DNA of 64,000 bases from Weissella ceti. GTDB taxonomy: Bacteria; Bacillota; Bacilli; Lactobacillales; Lactobacillaceae. The DNA lies in contig NZ_CP074441.1 in assembly GCF_018394055.1 (NCBI RefSeq), forward strand, positions 930,001 to 994,000, written 5' to 3'. A program made the position numbers and the translations under genes. Under the pieces are notes generated by a model, which was not told the DNA's origin, searched no databases, and saw only the letters and a program-made list of their open reading frames with translations. Shown piece by piece: positions 47,633 to 57,410 of this stretch; the first letter of the stretch is position 1; every line of letters begins with the position of its first letter.

Positions 47633-49945
47633 TTAAACGTCTAGACGACCAGCCTTAGCTTCAAACCAAACTGATTCACCATTAATTTCTGTGTTGTACC
47701 AAATCGTGTCATCTTCGGCAACGAATTGACCAATCACATGTACAACTTCACCATCAACAGCTTTACGTAACTTTTCTGATCCAGCTTCACCGCGTGGTGA
47801 GAACTTGTAAAGATCATCCTGACGCTTAGCTTGATTGAAGACAAAATCGGCATCTACTTGTTGCGCATTAACTTTTTCTAAATCTAATACACTAGCAGTT
47901 TTCTTGGCTGGAGCCTTCTTAACTACCTTCTTTGGTGTTGTCTTTTTAACTACTTTTTTAGGAGCGGCCTTCTTAACAGGGGCAACCGCTTGAGCTTTCA
48001 CACTTCGTGAATCAACCCAAACATAGTATCCGTTAACCTTACCATAGTACCAAACAACCTTCTTTGCATCAGTGAATTTCTTTTCAACTAGAATTGCACG
48101 ATTATTTGGTACACGTCCAGCATACTTGGCATCACGATATTGGAATGGTGCATTCACATACATACCATCCTTACGTCCAGCTTGATTAGTTACATAGGTC
48201 TTATTAACTGGTGTTGTCTTTAAGTTACTTGGTGCAACTACAGCCTTTGAGTCAAACCACACATACTTGCCATTAACTTGACCATAGTACCAAACAACAT
48301 TATTTGACGTTGTAAACTTCTTATCGACGTAAACACGCACATCGTTAGGCATACGACCTGCATAATGAGCATCACTATATCCAAATGGCGTGTACATGTA
48401 CATACCATCCTTACGACCAAATTGACTCGTTACATATGTTTTATTGACTGGCGTTGTCTTTAAGTTACTTGGTGCTACAACCGCCTTTGAATCAAACCAT
48501 ACGTACTTGCCGTTAACCTGACCATAGTACCAAACAACATTATTTGATGTTGTTAACTTCTTATCAACATAAATACGTACATTGTTTGGCATACGACCTG
48601 CGTATTTAGCATCACGATATCCAAATGGTGTGTACATATACATACCATCTTTACGACCAAATTGACGACTTACATATGTCTTATTCACATTTTGTGTATT
48701 TAGCTTAACGGGTCCCGCCACAGCAGTCGCATCAAACCATACATACTTACCGTTCACCTTACCGTAGTACCAAAGAACCTTGCTTGCAGTTGTCTTTTGC
48801 TTTTCTACTTCAATTTTAACGTTATGTGGCATGCGTCCGACAAATTGAGCATTCTTTTGACCATATGGTGCATTAACGAACAACCCATCTCGACGTGTTG
48901 TTTGATTACTTACCACTGTCTTGATTACGACACGCTTTTTAGGAACATTCACAACACTCTTGGCATCAAACCAAGCGTATTGCCCGTTAACCTTTCCGTA
49001 GTACCAGATAACTCCGTTACTTGCCTTTTCTTGTTTTTCAACATTCACAACCGCGCCATGCTTAGGACGTCCGACGAACTTAGCACCACCATAACCGTAA
49101 GGCGCTTGTGCATACAAGCCATCTGTACGATTCTTTTGATTGAACTTCATTTGCTTCTTAAGCGTTGTTGGGTTGACCTTTTTAACAGGCTTTGGTTTTG
49201 GCTTTGCTGGTGTCATGACCCCAGTATAGTCAATATTCGCATCAAAAGTTCCACGAACATTAGGGAAATGCATATTACTGTTAAATTGCCACATACCTAA
49301 ATCAGTGTGCCAAAGATATTGTTTACTTGGAGTAAATGGGTATGAGGCCATCCAGATTTTGCGCTTACCATATGCATCTTGATTCAAATTCGTTTGTGTT
49401 GAATATGACGCGTAGGTATACAAAACGTTGTTTGTGTAACCCTTTGATGCTACTCCTGAACGGAACGCTGCAACATTAGCATTCACACGCCCGTTGGAGT
49501 TCACAGAAATCATTGATGGTTCTTCTAGATCGTCTGCCATCGGTGTATTCTTTGAAAGCCCTAGTTCTTTTGCAAATTGCGCAAAATATTGACCTTCAAT
49601 ACGGGCTTGGGCAGGATTAGCATACCAGCTATAGTGGTACCCACCAATTCGCATACCAGCTGCTTTAGCATTGGCAATTTGACTTGCAGCATATGGGTTA
49701 CGGTAACTAGTCGCCTCGGTAAGCTTAACCATTACCCCTTTCACACCATAGCTCTTCATAATTTTAAATTCAGCAACCGTTGGAACACCATTATGTGACG
49801 AAATATCCACAAAATCTGTTCGCGGTACTGACTTATCCGTAATGTTTACCCATGGTGAACTTGCTTGCGCATCGTCCGAATGGATTAGTCCCATAATCCC
49901 TACAGAAAGCCCTACTAACAGTAAGCTTTTGATCTTCATACTCAT
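47633..49945 (-). CDS. Secreted GH25 lysozyme with six SH3/GW-like repeats
   Basis: I take ATG 49945 (MSMKIKSLLLVG), 770 residues; ATG 49939 is also possible. Signal peptide KSLLLVGLSVGIMGLI with cleavage near DAQASS. GH25 domain about 40-250: DFVDISSHNG, PMADDLEEPS. After it come five repeats of about 75 residues, each with [RK]DG[LM]Y, ..APYGY.., WYYGKVNG.Y.WFD, then a Lys/Pro/Ala linker and a sixth, diverged module. Repeats 3 and 4 are nearly identical. It cleaves the glycan chain; the repeats likely bind wall polymers. Confidence 0.9.
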   Translation of the reverse strand: MSMKIKSLLLVGLSVGIMGLIHSDDAQASSPWVNITDKSVPRTDFVDISSHNGVPTVAEFKIMKSYGVKGVMVKLTEATSYRNPYAASQIANAKAAGMRIGGYHYSWYANPAQARIEGQYFAQFAKELGLSKNTPMADDLEEPSMISVNSNGRVNANVAAFRSGVASKGYTNNVLYTYASYSTQTNLNQDAYGKRKIWMASYPFTPSKQYLWHTDLGMWQFNSNMHFPNVRGTFDANIDYTGVMTPAKPKPKPVKKVNPTTLKKQMKFNQKNRTDGLYAQAPYGYGGAKFVGRPKHGAVVNVEKQEKASNGVIWYYGKVNGQYAWFDAKSVVNVPKKRVVIKTVVSNQTTRRDGLFVNAPYGQKNAQFVGRMPHNVKIEVEKQKTTASKVLWYYGKVNGKYVWFDATAVAGPVKLNTQNVNKTYVSRQFGRKDGMYMYTPFGYRDAKYAGRMPNNVRIYVDKKLTTSNNVVWYYGQVNGKYVWFDSKAVVAPSNLKTTPVNKTYVTSQFGRKDGMYMYTPFGYSDAHYAGRMPNDVRVYVDKKFTTSNNVVWYYGQVNGKYVWFDSKAVVAPSNLKTTPVNKTYVTNQAGRKDGMYVNAPFQYRDAKYAGRVPNNRAILVEKKFTDAKKVVWYYGKVNGYYVWVDSRSVKAQAVAPVKKAAPKKVVKKTTPKKVVKKAPAKKTASVLDLEKVNAQQVDADFVFNQAKRQDDLYKFSPRGEAGSEKLRKAVDGEVVHVIGQFVAEDDTIWYNTEINGESVWFEAKAGRLDV

Positions 49946-50089
49946 TTCGCCTAACACATCTACCCTATATTTAATTTAACTAAAATTGTACATAACAAAC
50001 AGTTTCCAGTTTAACATATCTGCTCCTTATTTGTTAATGACATCTACTTTACAAGAAACGGCTAAAATTACCGTTGTGTTGCACGAAAC

Positions 50090-50863
50090 TTAAAAGTGAG
50101 TCTTTTTATTTTTTTTCTTAGTAAACTTTCGGATCAAAAACGCTGAACCTTTATCAAGCCAATTCGTTTTTTCTGTAGTAACCAGCGGATATTCACGGAA
50201 TGTTTTATGATTAGTGATCATCCACGTGTCTAATAGATATTCTGACAAGAAACCAAATACACGGCTTTCTTGTCCTTCATATTCCCGATATGGAATCTTT
50301 GGTTCGACCTTTTCTAATACACCAAAGACAAAATCAGTAAACGACTGAAAATCCGCTTGTTTCATCATTTGCATGTTAAATAGGTGTGCTTTAGGTGAAC
50401 GACATACTTGCTCGAATGCATCACTATATTCCGGAAACGCTGTCCCAATAACATCCTTCATAACTTGAAATGGTAGATGTTCATGTGCGTTGAAATAATG
50501 TGTTTGTTGATCTTCAATAAAGTAATTACGTGCTTTGGGCACCAAAACATCTACTTCTGTTAACGCCTTACGAATTTCTTCTCCTGACAAAACATCTGTC
50601 AACGAATGTGACGCCTTACGACCAAAATAACGACGATAATGCATCAACCCCAGAATGTCTTCATCTTGCAAATTGTACTTAGCCCAATATAGTGCTGTTA
50701 ATTCATTAAAATGTGCATTCATAGGTGACATGTTCTTCCCAGTATCATCACCAATATACCCTTCAGGCATATTTTCCTTAAGCGCTGCACCAACATACAC
50801 CGGTTGGTAAATAGGATCATCTGGCATTTGGTACGGCTTATGGGCCGCAACTAAAATCTTCAT
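50090..50863 (-). CDS. DUF4422 glycosyltransferase
   Basis: I take ATG 50863 (MKILVAAHKPYQMP) with AGAGAGGATAAA, giving 257 residues. DUF4422 pattern: VAAHKPY, DDTGKNMSPMNAHFNELTALYWAKYN, GLMHYRRYF, and a C-terminal FLSEYLLDTWM. Usually adds a sugar in capsule or exopolysaccharide clusters. It follows a terminator, so may have its own promoter. Confidence 0.8.
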   Translation of the reverse strand: MKILVAAHKPYQMPDDPIYQPVYVGAALKENMPEGYIGDDTGKNMSPMNAHFNELTALYWAKYNLQDEDILGLMHYRRYFGRKASHSLTDVLSGEEIRKALTEVDVLVPKARNYFIEDQQTHYFNAHEHLPFQVMKDVIGTAFPEYSDAFEQVCRSPKAHLFNMQMMKQADFQSFTDFVFGVLEKVEPKIPYREYEGQESRVFGFLSEYLLDTWMITNHKTFREYPLVTTEKTNWLDKGSAFLIRKFTKKKNKKTHF

Positions 50864-50885
50864 AGGTTTATCCTCTCTGTAAAAA

Positions 50886-50932
50886 AATCTCCCAAAACCA
50901 TATGACTCGTTTTGAGAGATTTTTAATGAAAT
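50886..50932 (-). terminator. Terminator after the GT2 gene
   Basis: Minus strand AAAATCTCTCAAAAC/GTTTTGGGAGATTTT stem then T run; near symmetrical so may work both ways. Confidence 0.85.
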
Positions 50933-50938
50933 CATTAA

Positions 50939-51874
50939 TTAACGTTCTTCTTTTGAAAGATAGACTGGTCGCTTCTTCACTTCCAAATAAATGTTTGAAA
51001 TATAACGCCCCACTATCCCGATACTTAGTAATTGAATACCACCCATAAACAGGATAATAACAATCATTGATGTCCAGCCAGACACCACCGTCGCTGATGT
51101 AAACAATGTACGAGCAACTAAGAAAATACTTCCGATAGCTGCACCGATACATGAAAGCAAGCCAAGAACGGAAACAAGTACCAAAGGTGCCTGTGAAAAG
51201 TTGACAATTCCTTCAATTGAATACTTCAACAGACTCCAGAAAGACCATGATGTCTCTCCGGCCACACGGTCCTTATTCTTGAATTCAAGATACTTTGTAT
51301 TGAACCCAACCCAGCTAAACATCCCCTTAGAGAAACGATTATACTCCGTCATGCTCAACAAAGCTTCCACCACTTGGCGGGACATAACACGGTAATCACG
51401 TGCACCTTCAACAATATGCGTTGAAGAAATACGATTGATCAATTTGTAAAACATCTTACTAAAGAACGTACGAATTGGCGGTTCACCATCACGGGTTGTA
51501 CGACGTGTTCCCACACAATCGTATTCTCCTGACGCAACGCCTGCGACCATTTCTGGCAATAGCTCAGGCGGATCTTGTAGATCAACGTCCATGACAGCAA
51601 CATAATCACCTGTTGCTTTTTGAAGACCAGCATACAACGCTGCTTCTTTCCCAAAATTACGTGAGAATGATACATAGTGTACCTGGTCTGGCATTTCTGC
51701 TTGTAACTTACGTAATTCTGCTAACGTTGAATCAGATGATCCATCGTCAATAAACCAATATTCAAAAGCAATATTTGGTAATTCGTTAATACGAATTTGC
51801 TCAACCGCTTCTGTAAAAATTGGAATCATGATTTCTTCGTTGTACACAGGTACAATGATCGAAAGCTTTTCCAT
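50939..51874 (-). CDS. GT2 family membrane glycosyltransferase (bactoprenol type)
   Basis: The product is 311 residues. SIIVPVYNEE start, DDGSSDSTL, MDVDLQDPPEL; two C-terminal transmembrane helices (LVLVSVLGLLSCIGAAIGSI, MIVIILFMGGIQLLSIGIV). Resembles GtrB/CsbB-type transferases that load undecaprenyl phosphate with a hexose for surface glycan decoration. AGGAGTAAATTTT upstream. Confidence 0.85.
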   Translation of the reverse strand: MEKLSIIVPVYNEEIMIPIFTEAVEQIRINELPNIAFEYWFIDDGSSDSTLAELRKLQAEMPDQVHYVSFSRNFGKEAALYAGLQKATGDYVAVMDVDLQDPPELLPEMVAGVASGEYDCVGTRRTTRDGEPPIRTFFSKMFYKLINRISSTHIVEGARDYRVMSRQVVEALLSMTEYNRFSKGMFSWVGFNTKYLEFKNKDRVAGETSWSFWSLLKYSIEGIVNFSQAPLVLVSVLGLLSCIGAAIGSIFLVARTLFTSATVVSGWTSMIVIILFMGGIQLLSIGIVGRYISNIYLEVKKRPVYLSKEER

Positions 51875-51906
51875 AAAATTTACTCCTAAGTTTAATTCCT
51901 TAGTAA

Positions 51907-52266
51907 CTAATTACCGTGGAAATTTTCACGTGCATAGGTGATGACGTCCATCCCTTGCGTAGATGATTTAACAATAATTTTCTTAATATCACTAGGTGCA
52001 AACTTGTCTGCAGGTAGTCCCGCATCTAGTAACTCTTGACGCACTCGTTCAACATCATTAGATGTCACCAAACGTCCATTTGCATCAACGTTTGGGTCAT
52101 ATGTGTCTGGCATTTGTTGGGTTGGCAACACTTTAGAAGACACTGCAGCATCTTCCTTAGATTCGATAGTATCAACTGCATTCATCAGCCAGATACTTCC
52201 ACCAATCAAAACCAGCGTAATACTAATTAACACGATGTATAAACTTGTTCGTTTTTTATTCTGCAT
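51907..52266 (-). CDS. Membrane-anchored protein, unknown
   Basis: The product is 119 residues: transmembrane helix (LYIVLISITLVLIGGSIWLM) and a soluble tail with NDVERVRQELLDAGLPADKF. Between the sugar transferase and GT2 genes, with AGGAGTGAATGGG upstream. No family recognised; likely part of the glycan export operon. Confidence 0.55.
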   Translation of the reverse strand: MQNKKRTSLYIVLISITLVLIGGSIWLMNAVDTIESKEDAAVSSKVLPTQQMPDTYDPNVDANGRLVTSNDVERVRQELLDAGLPADKFAPSDIKKIIVKSSTQGMDVITYARENFHGN

Positions 52267-52283
52267 TGCCCATTCACTCCTAG

Positions 52284-52913
52284 TTACATGGCACCATCAC
52301 GTTGGAAAATAGCCGCAATTGTCTTAAAAATAATTTTAAAATCAAACCACATATTTGCTTCTTTAGCATACTTTAATTCCAACGTTGCTCGCTCTGGATA
52401 TTGAATCGTACTACGTCCAGTCGCTTGCCACAAGCCCATCGCACCTGGTTTAACAGACAAGAATTCTTCGACTTCATCACCGTATTCAACGAGTTCACGT
52501 TCTACCACCGGTCGCGGCCCAATGATACTCATATCTCCTTTTAAGATATTCAAGAACTGTGGTAATTCATCAATCGAAGTTTTGCGAATAAAGACACCAA
52601 ACTTAGTAATCCGCGGATCTTCTTCGGTTGGTAGTTTGTAGCCATTTTCTACGAACTTAGCATACAACTTTTCATTCTCTAATAATTTTTGTTCTGCGTT
52701 CACAACCATTGATCGGAACTTATAGATTTTAAACGGCTTATGATGATATCCAATTCGCTCTTGTCGATAAAAGATTGGTCCTTTATTGCTACCAAACATG
52801 TAGAAACACATCACGATTGCAAAAATGGGAGCAAAAATAATTAACGCAAAAATTGCAACTGAAATATCTAAAAACCGTTTGGCAAAAATATAGCTCTTAC
52901 TAAATTTATGCAT
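52284..52913 (-). CDS. Undecaprenyl-phosphate sugar phosphotransferase
   Basis: The product is 209 residues. Bacterial sugar transferase family: an N-terminal transmembrane helix (FLDISVAIFALIIFAPIFAIVMCFY), RQERIGYHHKPFKIYKFRSMV, RKTSIDELPQFLNILKGDMSIIGPRP, and WQATGRS. Transfers a sugar-1-phosphate to the lipid carrier and starts the polysaccharide unit. Priming sugar is not visible. Confidence 0.9.
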   Translation of the reverse strand: MHKFSKSYIFAKRFLDISVAIFALIIFAPIFAIVMCFYMFGSNKGPIFYRQERIGYHHKPFKIYKFRSMVVNAEQKLLENEKLYAKFVENGYKLPTEEDPRITKFGVFIRKTSIDELPQFLNILKGDMSIIGPRPVVERELVEYGDEVEEFLSVKPGAMGLWQATGRSTIQYPERATLELKYAKEANMWFDFKIIFKTIAAIFQRDGAM

Positions 52914-52931
52914 CTCAACTCCTCTATGGAA

Positions 52932-53711
52932 TTACAAATACTTCGCGTCCATTTCAGCATCTTGACTTGTCAAAATCTTTGGACCGTCATTTGTAATCGC
53001 AATTGTGTGTTCATATTGACATGACCATGAGCCATCCTTTGTTGTAACTGTCCACCCATCAACAGCAGATGTTTCAACTTGCCAACCACCTAGATTAATC
53101 ATCGGTTCGATTGTAATGGTCATTCCTGGCTTCAAACGTAATCCACGTCCCGCTGTCCCATAATGAGGGACTGATGGTTCTTCGTGCATTGTAGGTTGAA
53201 TTCCATGTCCAACATAATCACGTACATTACCGTAACCAAATTGCTTTACATATTCATCAATTGCAGAACCAATATCACCAATACGGTTTCCAACTTGTGC
53301 TTGATCAATTCCAAGGTACAAAGCCTTCAATGTCACATCCATCAATTGCTTAACTTCATCTGACACTTCACCAACCGCATATGACCATGCTGAATCAGTG
53401 TAGAATCCATCCAATTCCACAACTGTATCAACCGTGACTAAGTCTCCTTCGCGTAGAATTTCATTCTTACGAGGAAACGCATGTGCAACTTCATCATTAA
53501 CAGAAACCGTTGTCGCAAATTCAAATCCTTCAAAGCCGATTTGTGCGGCGCGAGCACCACGACTCTCAATGTAGTCACGTCCAAATTCTTCAATTTCCCA
53601 TGTTGAAATTCCTGGCTTAATAATATCACGAAGACCTTGATGCATCCCCGCAATAATTGCACCAGATTCCTTCATGGCATTAATTTCGCGATCTGATTTA
53701 ATTGTGATCAT
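52932..53711 (-). CDS. map: Methionine aminopeptidase, type I
   Basis: The product is 259 residues. VSVNDEVAHAFPR, VDTVVELDGFYTDSAW, VGHGIQPTMHEEPSVPHYG, MTITIEPMINLG give the five metal ligands. Removes N-terminal Met. AAGGAAGTGGATGT upstream. An odd housekeeping gene in the middle of the glycan cluster. Confidence 0.95.
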   Translation of the reverse strand: MITIKSDREINAMKESGAIIAGMHQGLRDIIKPGISTWEIEEFGRDYIESRGARAAQIGFEGFEFATTVSVNDEVAHAFPRKNEILREGDLVTVDTVVELDGFYTDSAWSYAVGEVSDEVKQLMDVTLKALYLGIDQAQVGNRIGDIGSAIDEYVKQFGYGNVRDYVGHGIQPTMHEEPSVPHYGTAGRGLRLKPGMTITIEPMINLGGWQVETSAVDGWTVTTKDGSWSCQYEHTIAITNDGPKILTSQDAEMDAKYL

Positions 53712-53825
53712 TTACATCCACTTCCTTATTTTTTTACATTAATACTATTATAGCGCACTTTATGGCTAGGTGTTAATAAACTAACACATGTAACGCTTTC
53801 CTTATCATTTCTTTTTAACTCATCA

Positions 53826-53866
53826 AAAAAACGAGACCAACATTAATTGCAGTCTCGTTCTTATCA
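53826..53866 (-). terminator. Terminator after the TagF-like gene
   Basis: Minus strand AACGAGAC/GTCTCGTT stem, then T7. Confidence 0.85.
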
Positions 53867-53876
53867 TTAATGCATT

Positions 53877-55022
53877 TTAATCAGCCGCAGGAATAATTTC
53901 AAACAAAAAGTCGACTGTTTTTTGCGTAGGCACTGAATTGTAATATGTCAATACATCTTCAACTGCTGATGTCTCTAATTTCTCACCCTCGCCTAACATG
54001 TTTAACAATTCTGCCTCACTATGTGCAACAGGTAATGATAATTCCTCACCCGAAATGTATAAACCACGTTTCTCTTGATATTCAGCTAAGTCCGCTTCAT
54101 ACAAATAAATTGGCTTTAGTTCTGCTGCATAATCAAATAACAGACTTGAGTAATCCGTTACTAAAACATCACTCATTAAGAATAATGCATTTAGGTCCAT
54201 ATCATTCGCTACAACGACACCAGGTATTTTGTCTCCGCGCTCCATAAAATAATGACCACGATAAATCACATTATACGTCACTGCTAGCTCACTCAAAGCT
54301 CCACGACCTAAATATGCTAAGTTTTGATTATCACTTGTGTATTCACGGAATGTTGGCGCATATAACAAAGTCGGTTTGTTGGGATTCAGATGTAACTGTT
54401 CAAGCGATTGCTTACGATCAAATGTTAGACGTAGTTTTTCTAACGCATGCTTACGTAATTGTCCCACTTCATTGTAACGTTGCGCTGCAGGAAAAATGCG
54501 CTTAAAACGTTCTGTATCATATTGACCATACGTAAACAGATAATCAAAATCCGCATTTTGATACCATCGCTTGACTAATGGACTAATTGATTTTTCATCC
54601 ACGCCAAGATGTTTCATTGGAATACCATGCCAAAATTGAATATACACATTTTTAGGATGTTTAAATGGCGTTAAGCGCTCAATTGAGGCATTTGACACCC
54701 AGTACTTAGAGCGCAACAGATGGTAAAAATACGTCACTGAATTTGCGGATACCTTCTTGGTAATGCCTGAATGATCAACTGCTTTGGGATCATTAAACGC
54801 CCACACAAATTTAAAATCAGCATAGGCTGGGTCTGCCTGCAACAATTCAAACGCTTCACGTGGAGAATCACTAAATTGACGGCCGCTATAGGCCATAAAC
54901 ATAATCTGCTTGTCATCCACCCGCACAAACAACTGTAAGAATTTAATGAAACTCAATTGCAAGACGCCATACATACGCCCAAGCAATGTCGAATTCTTAA
55001 TTTTATTTTTTAATTGTTGCAT
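53877..55022 (-). CDS. CDP-glycerol glycerophosphotransferase, TagB/TagF type
   Basis: The product is 381 residues. Family features: YIQFWHGIPMKHLG, KPTLLYAPTFREYTSDN, VIYRGHYFMERG, LMSDVLVTDYSSLLFDYA. Adds glycerol phosphate to the lipid-linked teichoic acid. AAGGAGTAAGAT upstream. It follows tagGH, so polymer synthesis and export are linked. Primer or polymerase role cannot be told from sequence. Confidence 0.9.
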   Translation of the reverse strand: MQQLKNKIKNSTLLGRMYGVLQLSFIKFLQLFVRVDDKQIMFMAYSGRQFSDSPREAFELLQADPAYADFKFVWAFNDPKAVDHSGITKKVSANSVTYFYHLLRSKYWVSNASIERLTPFKHPKNVYIQFWHGIPMKHLGVDEKSISPLVKRWYQNADFDYLFTYGQYDTERFKRIFPAAQRYNEVGQLRKHALEKLRLTFDRKQSLEQLHLNPNKPTLLYAPTFREYTSDNQNLAYLGRGALSELAVTYNVIYRGHYFMERGDKIPGVVVANDMDLNALFLMSDVLVTDYSSLLFDYAAELKPIYLYEADLAEYQEKRGLYISGEELSLPVAHSEAELLNMLGEGEKLETSAVEDVLTYYNSVPTQKTVDFLFEIIPAAD

Positions 55023-55086
55023 ATCTTACTCCTTAATATGTATCAGCGTAGGCTCATGTACCATACACAAACCGCTCCTGATGACA

Positions 55087-55899
55087 TTAAACCAAATCCA
55101 TAAACTTTCCACGTAGGCGCACGTGTACAATCGCTCCAATCCACAACATCAACACGGTTATTGTCCAGAAAAACGCTGAATTGATAGGGTTATAAAAAAC
55201 ACTTTCATTGAACAATAAACTGACACGAAAACTATCCAAAATATAGTAGAACGGTGTCATCTTCAAAATCGTAACCACCACATCTGGTAAGTTACGGGTA
55301 TCTACATTAATAATGACGCCCGAAATAAAGAAGGCTAACCGGAAAAATAAATCCGCTGCCGTTTTAAAATCAGGTACTAAGATAGTTAGGGTTGAGGTTA
55401 ATAAATTCATCCCTAGCATAAATGTCCACATCGCAAAAATCGCATAAATGACTTGTAACCACATCAAGTTGGGCATAATACCAAACAACATAATTACAAT
55501 TATCGTTAATCCAATCAATACAAGAAAACGTCGAAATTCCTCTAACATTGGCACCACAGGCGCAATAGATAGCGGAAATTTCGTTTTCGTTAACATTCCA
55601 AGTTGTGACGAAATACTTGTCATCCCTCTTGTAAATGAGCCTTTAATAAAATACCAAGGAACAATCCCTACTAATAACCACAAAATATACGGTTGATTGT
55701 GCACAGTACCGTTGTACATACCCAGCCCGAAGACAATAAAATAGGTCGCAATGTACATTAGTGGTTCTAAATAATCCCAAGCAGAGCCTAAATAGTTGTC
55801 AGCCCATCGTGAAGCTATATTAAATCGTGCAAGTCGATTTGCAGTTGTGAAATGTTGACCTATTTCCTGCAACACTTGCCACAAGTCTTTCATCATCAA
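55087..55899 (-). CDS. tagG: Teichoic acid ABC transporter permease TagG
   Basis: The product is 270 residues with six predicted transmembrane helices (e.g. YIATYFIVFGLGMY, FLVLIGLTIIVIMLFGI). ABC-2 family with ASRWADNYLGSAWDYLEP near the start. Start overlaps tagH by 4 bp. Exports teichoic acid across the membrane with TagH. Confidence 0.9.
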   Translation of the reverse strand: MMMKDLWQVLQEIGQHFTTANRLARFNIASRWADNYLGSAWDYLEPLMYIATYFIVFGLGMYNGTVHNQPYILWLLVGIVPWYFIKGSFTRGMTSISSQLGMLTKTKFPLSIAPVVPMLEEFRRFLVLIGLTIIVIMLFGIMPNLMWLQVIYAIFAMWTFMLGMNLLTSTLTILVPDFKTAADLFFRLAFFISGVIINVDTRNLPDVVVTILKMTPFYYILDSFRVSLLFNESVFYNPINSAFFWTITVLMLWIGAIVHVRLRGKFMDLV

Positions 55900-56918
55900 T
55901 TCATCCCTCCAGCAGCAACCATCCCCATCAATACGCTTGCCTGGCCAATTAATGTTGATCCTAAGAAAATTGCAATCATCATAAATAATGCCAGTCCAAT
56001 TTTATCACCTAGCGTTAGCCGATCGTTGAACGGTTGCGAAAAAACCTGATTTTTTACTGCCTGTTTGTCAACCGGTGTACTTACTTGGTTCATTGCACGT
56101 TCCGCCAACTTTTCAACAGAAAAACTCATTTGTGCTTCTCGCTTTTCATCACGATACTGTATTTGCCCAGCCGAATCTAGTGCTTTATATTCATCTACAA
56201 ACGCATCATATTGATCCATGACTTCCCGCGTTGGTCCAAACATACGCACTTCACCAAAATGCATCCACAGCACTTTATCAGCCATTTCACGGACTTGCTT
56301 CAAGTCGTGAGAAACAAAAAATATTGTTTTCCCTGCTGCTTGAAAATCCTTGATTTTAGCAAGCGCCTTCCGGTTGAAGGTTGCATCCCCTACAGATAAG
56401 GCTTCGTCCACAATAATGATATCTGGATTCGTATATACTGAGATGGCAAATCCTAATTTCGATTTCATTCCAGATGAATAGTGCTTCACTTGCTGTTCAA
56501 TAAAGTCTCCTAGCTCTGAAAAATCAATGATATCTTCCATGCGCTCATCAATTTCTTGCTCAGTTAAACCAAGCATCAGCCCTTTTAGCTTAATATTTTC
56601 ACGTCCTGTCATCCCGCCACGCAAGCCAGCATTAATTGCAATCAAAGAAGTATCGCCATGAATGTTAATAGTCCCAGAAGTGTTCGGAATAATCCCAGCC
56701 ACCATTTTCATCAACGTTGACTTACCTGAACCATTCGTTCCAACAATAGCAATTGTTTCTCCTGCATATGCGGTAAAACTAACACCACGAACAGCCCAAA
56801 ACACAGCAAAATCACGATTAAACAAAGTCGCTTGGAGTTTTTCCACACGACTCGGCGCTAGCTCATACTGTTTGGTAATATACTTGGCTTCAATTTTCTT
56901 TTCTTTTGTTGTTTCCAT
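55896..56918 (-). CDS. tagH: Teichoic acid ABC transporter ATPase TagH
   Basis: The product is 340 residues. Walker A GTNGSGKSTL, signature YSSGMKSKLGFA, Walker B DIIIVDEALSVGD, SHDLKQVREMAD. C-terminal extension ends in a transmembrane helix (IGLALFMMIAIFLGSTLIG), as in TagH. AAGGAGGCTAAA upstream. Confidence 0.93.
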   Translation of the reverse strand: METTKEKKIEAKYITKQYELAPSRVEKLQATLFNRDFAVFWAVRGVSFTAYAGETIAIVGTNGSGKSTLMKMVAGIIPNTSGTINIHGDTSLIAINAGLRGGMTGRENIKLKGLMLGLTEQEIDERMEDIIDFSELGDFIEQQVKHYSSGMKSKLGFAISVYTNPDIIIVDEALSVGDATFNRKALAKIKDFQAAGKTIFFVSHDLKQVREMADKVLWMHFGEVRMFGPTREVMDQYDAFVDEYKALDSAGQIQYRDEKREAQMSFSVEKLAERAMNQVSTPVDKQAVKNQVFSQPFNDRLTLGDKIGLALFMMIAIFLGSTLIGQASVLMGMVAAGGMN

Positions 56919-56963
56919 TTTAGCCTCCTTGTTAATCGTGTCTATGTTCTCGCAGAACGTCTA

Positions 56964-57410
56964 TTATAACTTTTGACTCATTTGTAATAGATTACGTGAC
57001 TTAATTAGGCTAAGCGCTGTGACGAAAAATCCAATCAAACTAACCCCAATCTGGATTAATCCATTCACTTGCAGCCATTGAAAGGCTGTTGAAAGTGCAA
57101 ATGTTGTAAACAATACAGAAAACGCAATAGCACGACTACGATTCGCATTCAAAATCATCATATCTTTGGTATTTTGTTTTGCAGCAACATCTTGCGTCAT
57201 TTCTTGCATTTGCTTGGCAACGCGGGCCATTAAATCTTCCATTGATTCATTTGCTTCTGGATCAATGTTCATCATTTTAAATTGATTTTCTTGCATCTTT
57301 TTATTTAGTTTTTGCACACGCTCAGTGTTCGCAAAAGATTGATATTGCCCCCATGACTTAATCATCATGAATGCACACACCAACAATAAAATCGTATCTA
57401 AGACTACCAT
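56964..57410 (-). CDS. Membrane protein, unknown, upstream of tagH
   Basis: The product is 148 residues: N-terminal transmembrane helix (TILLLVCAFMMIKSW), a charged helical loop (VQKLNKKMQENQFKMM, MEDLMARVAKQMQEM), and two C-terminal transmembrane helices (AIAFSVLFTTFALSTAF, IGVSLIGFFVTALSL). GGAGGGACTAT upstream. No family recognised. Confidence 0.6.
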   Translation of the reverse strand: MVVLDTILLLVCAFMMIKSWGQYQSFANTERVQKLNKKMQENQFKMMNIDPEANESMEDLMARVAKQMQEMTQDVAAKQNTKDMMILNANRSRAIAFSVLFTTFALSTAFQWLQVNGLIQIGVSLIGFFVTALSLIKSRNLLQMSQKL

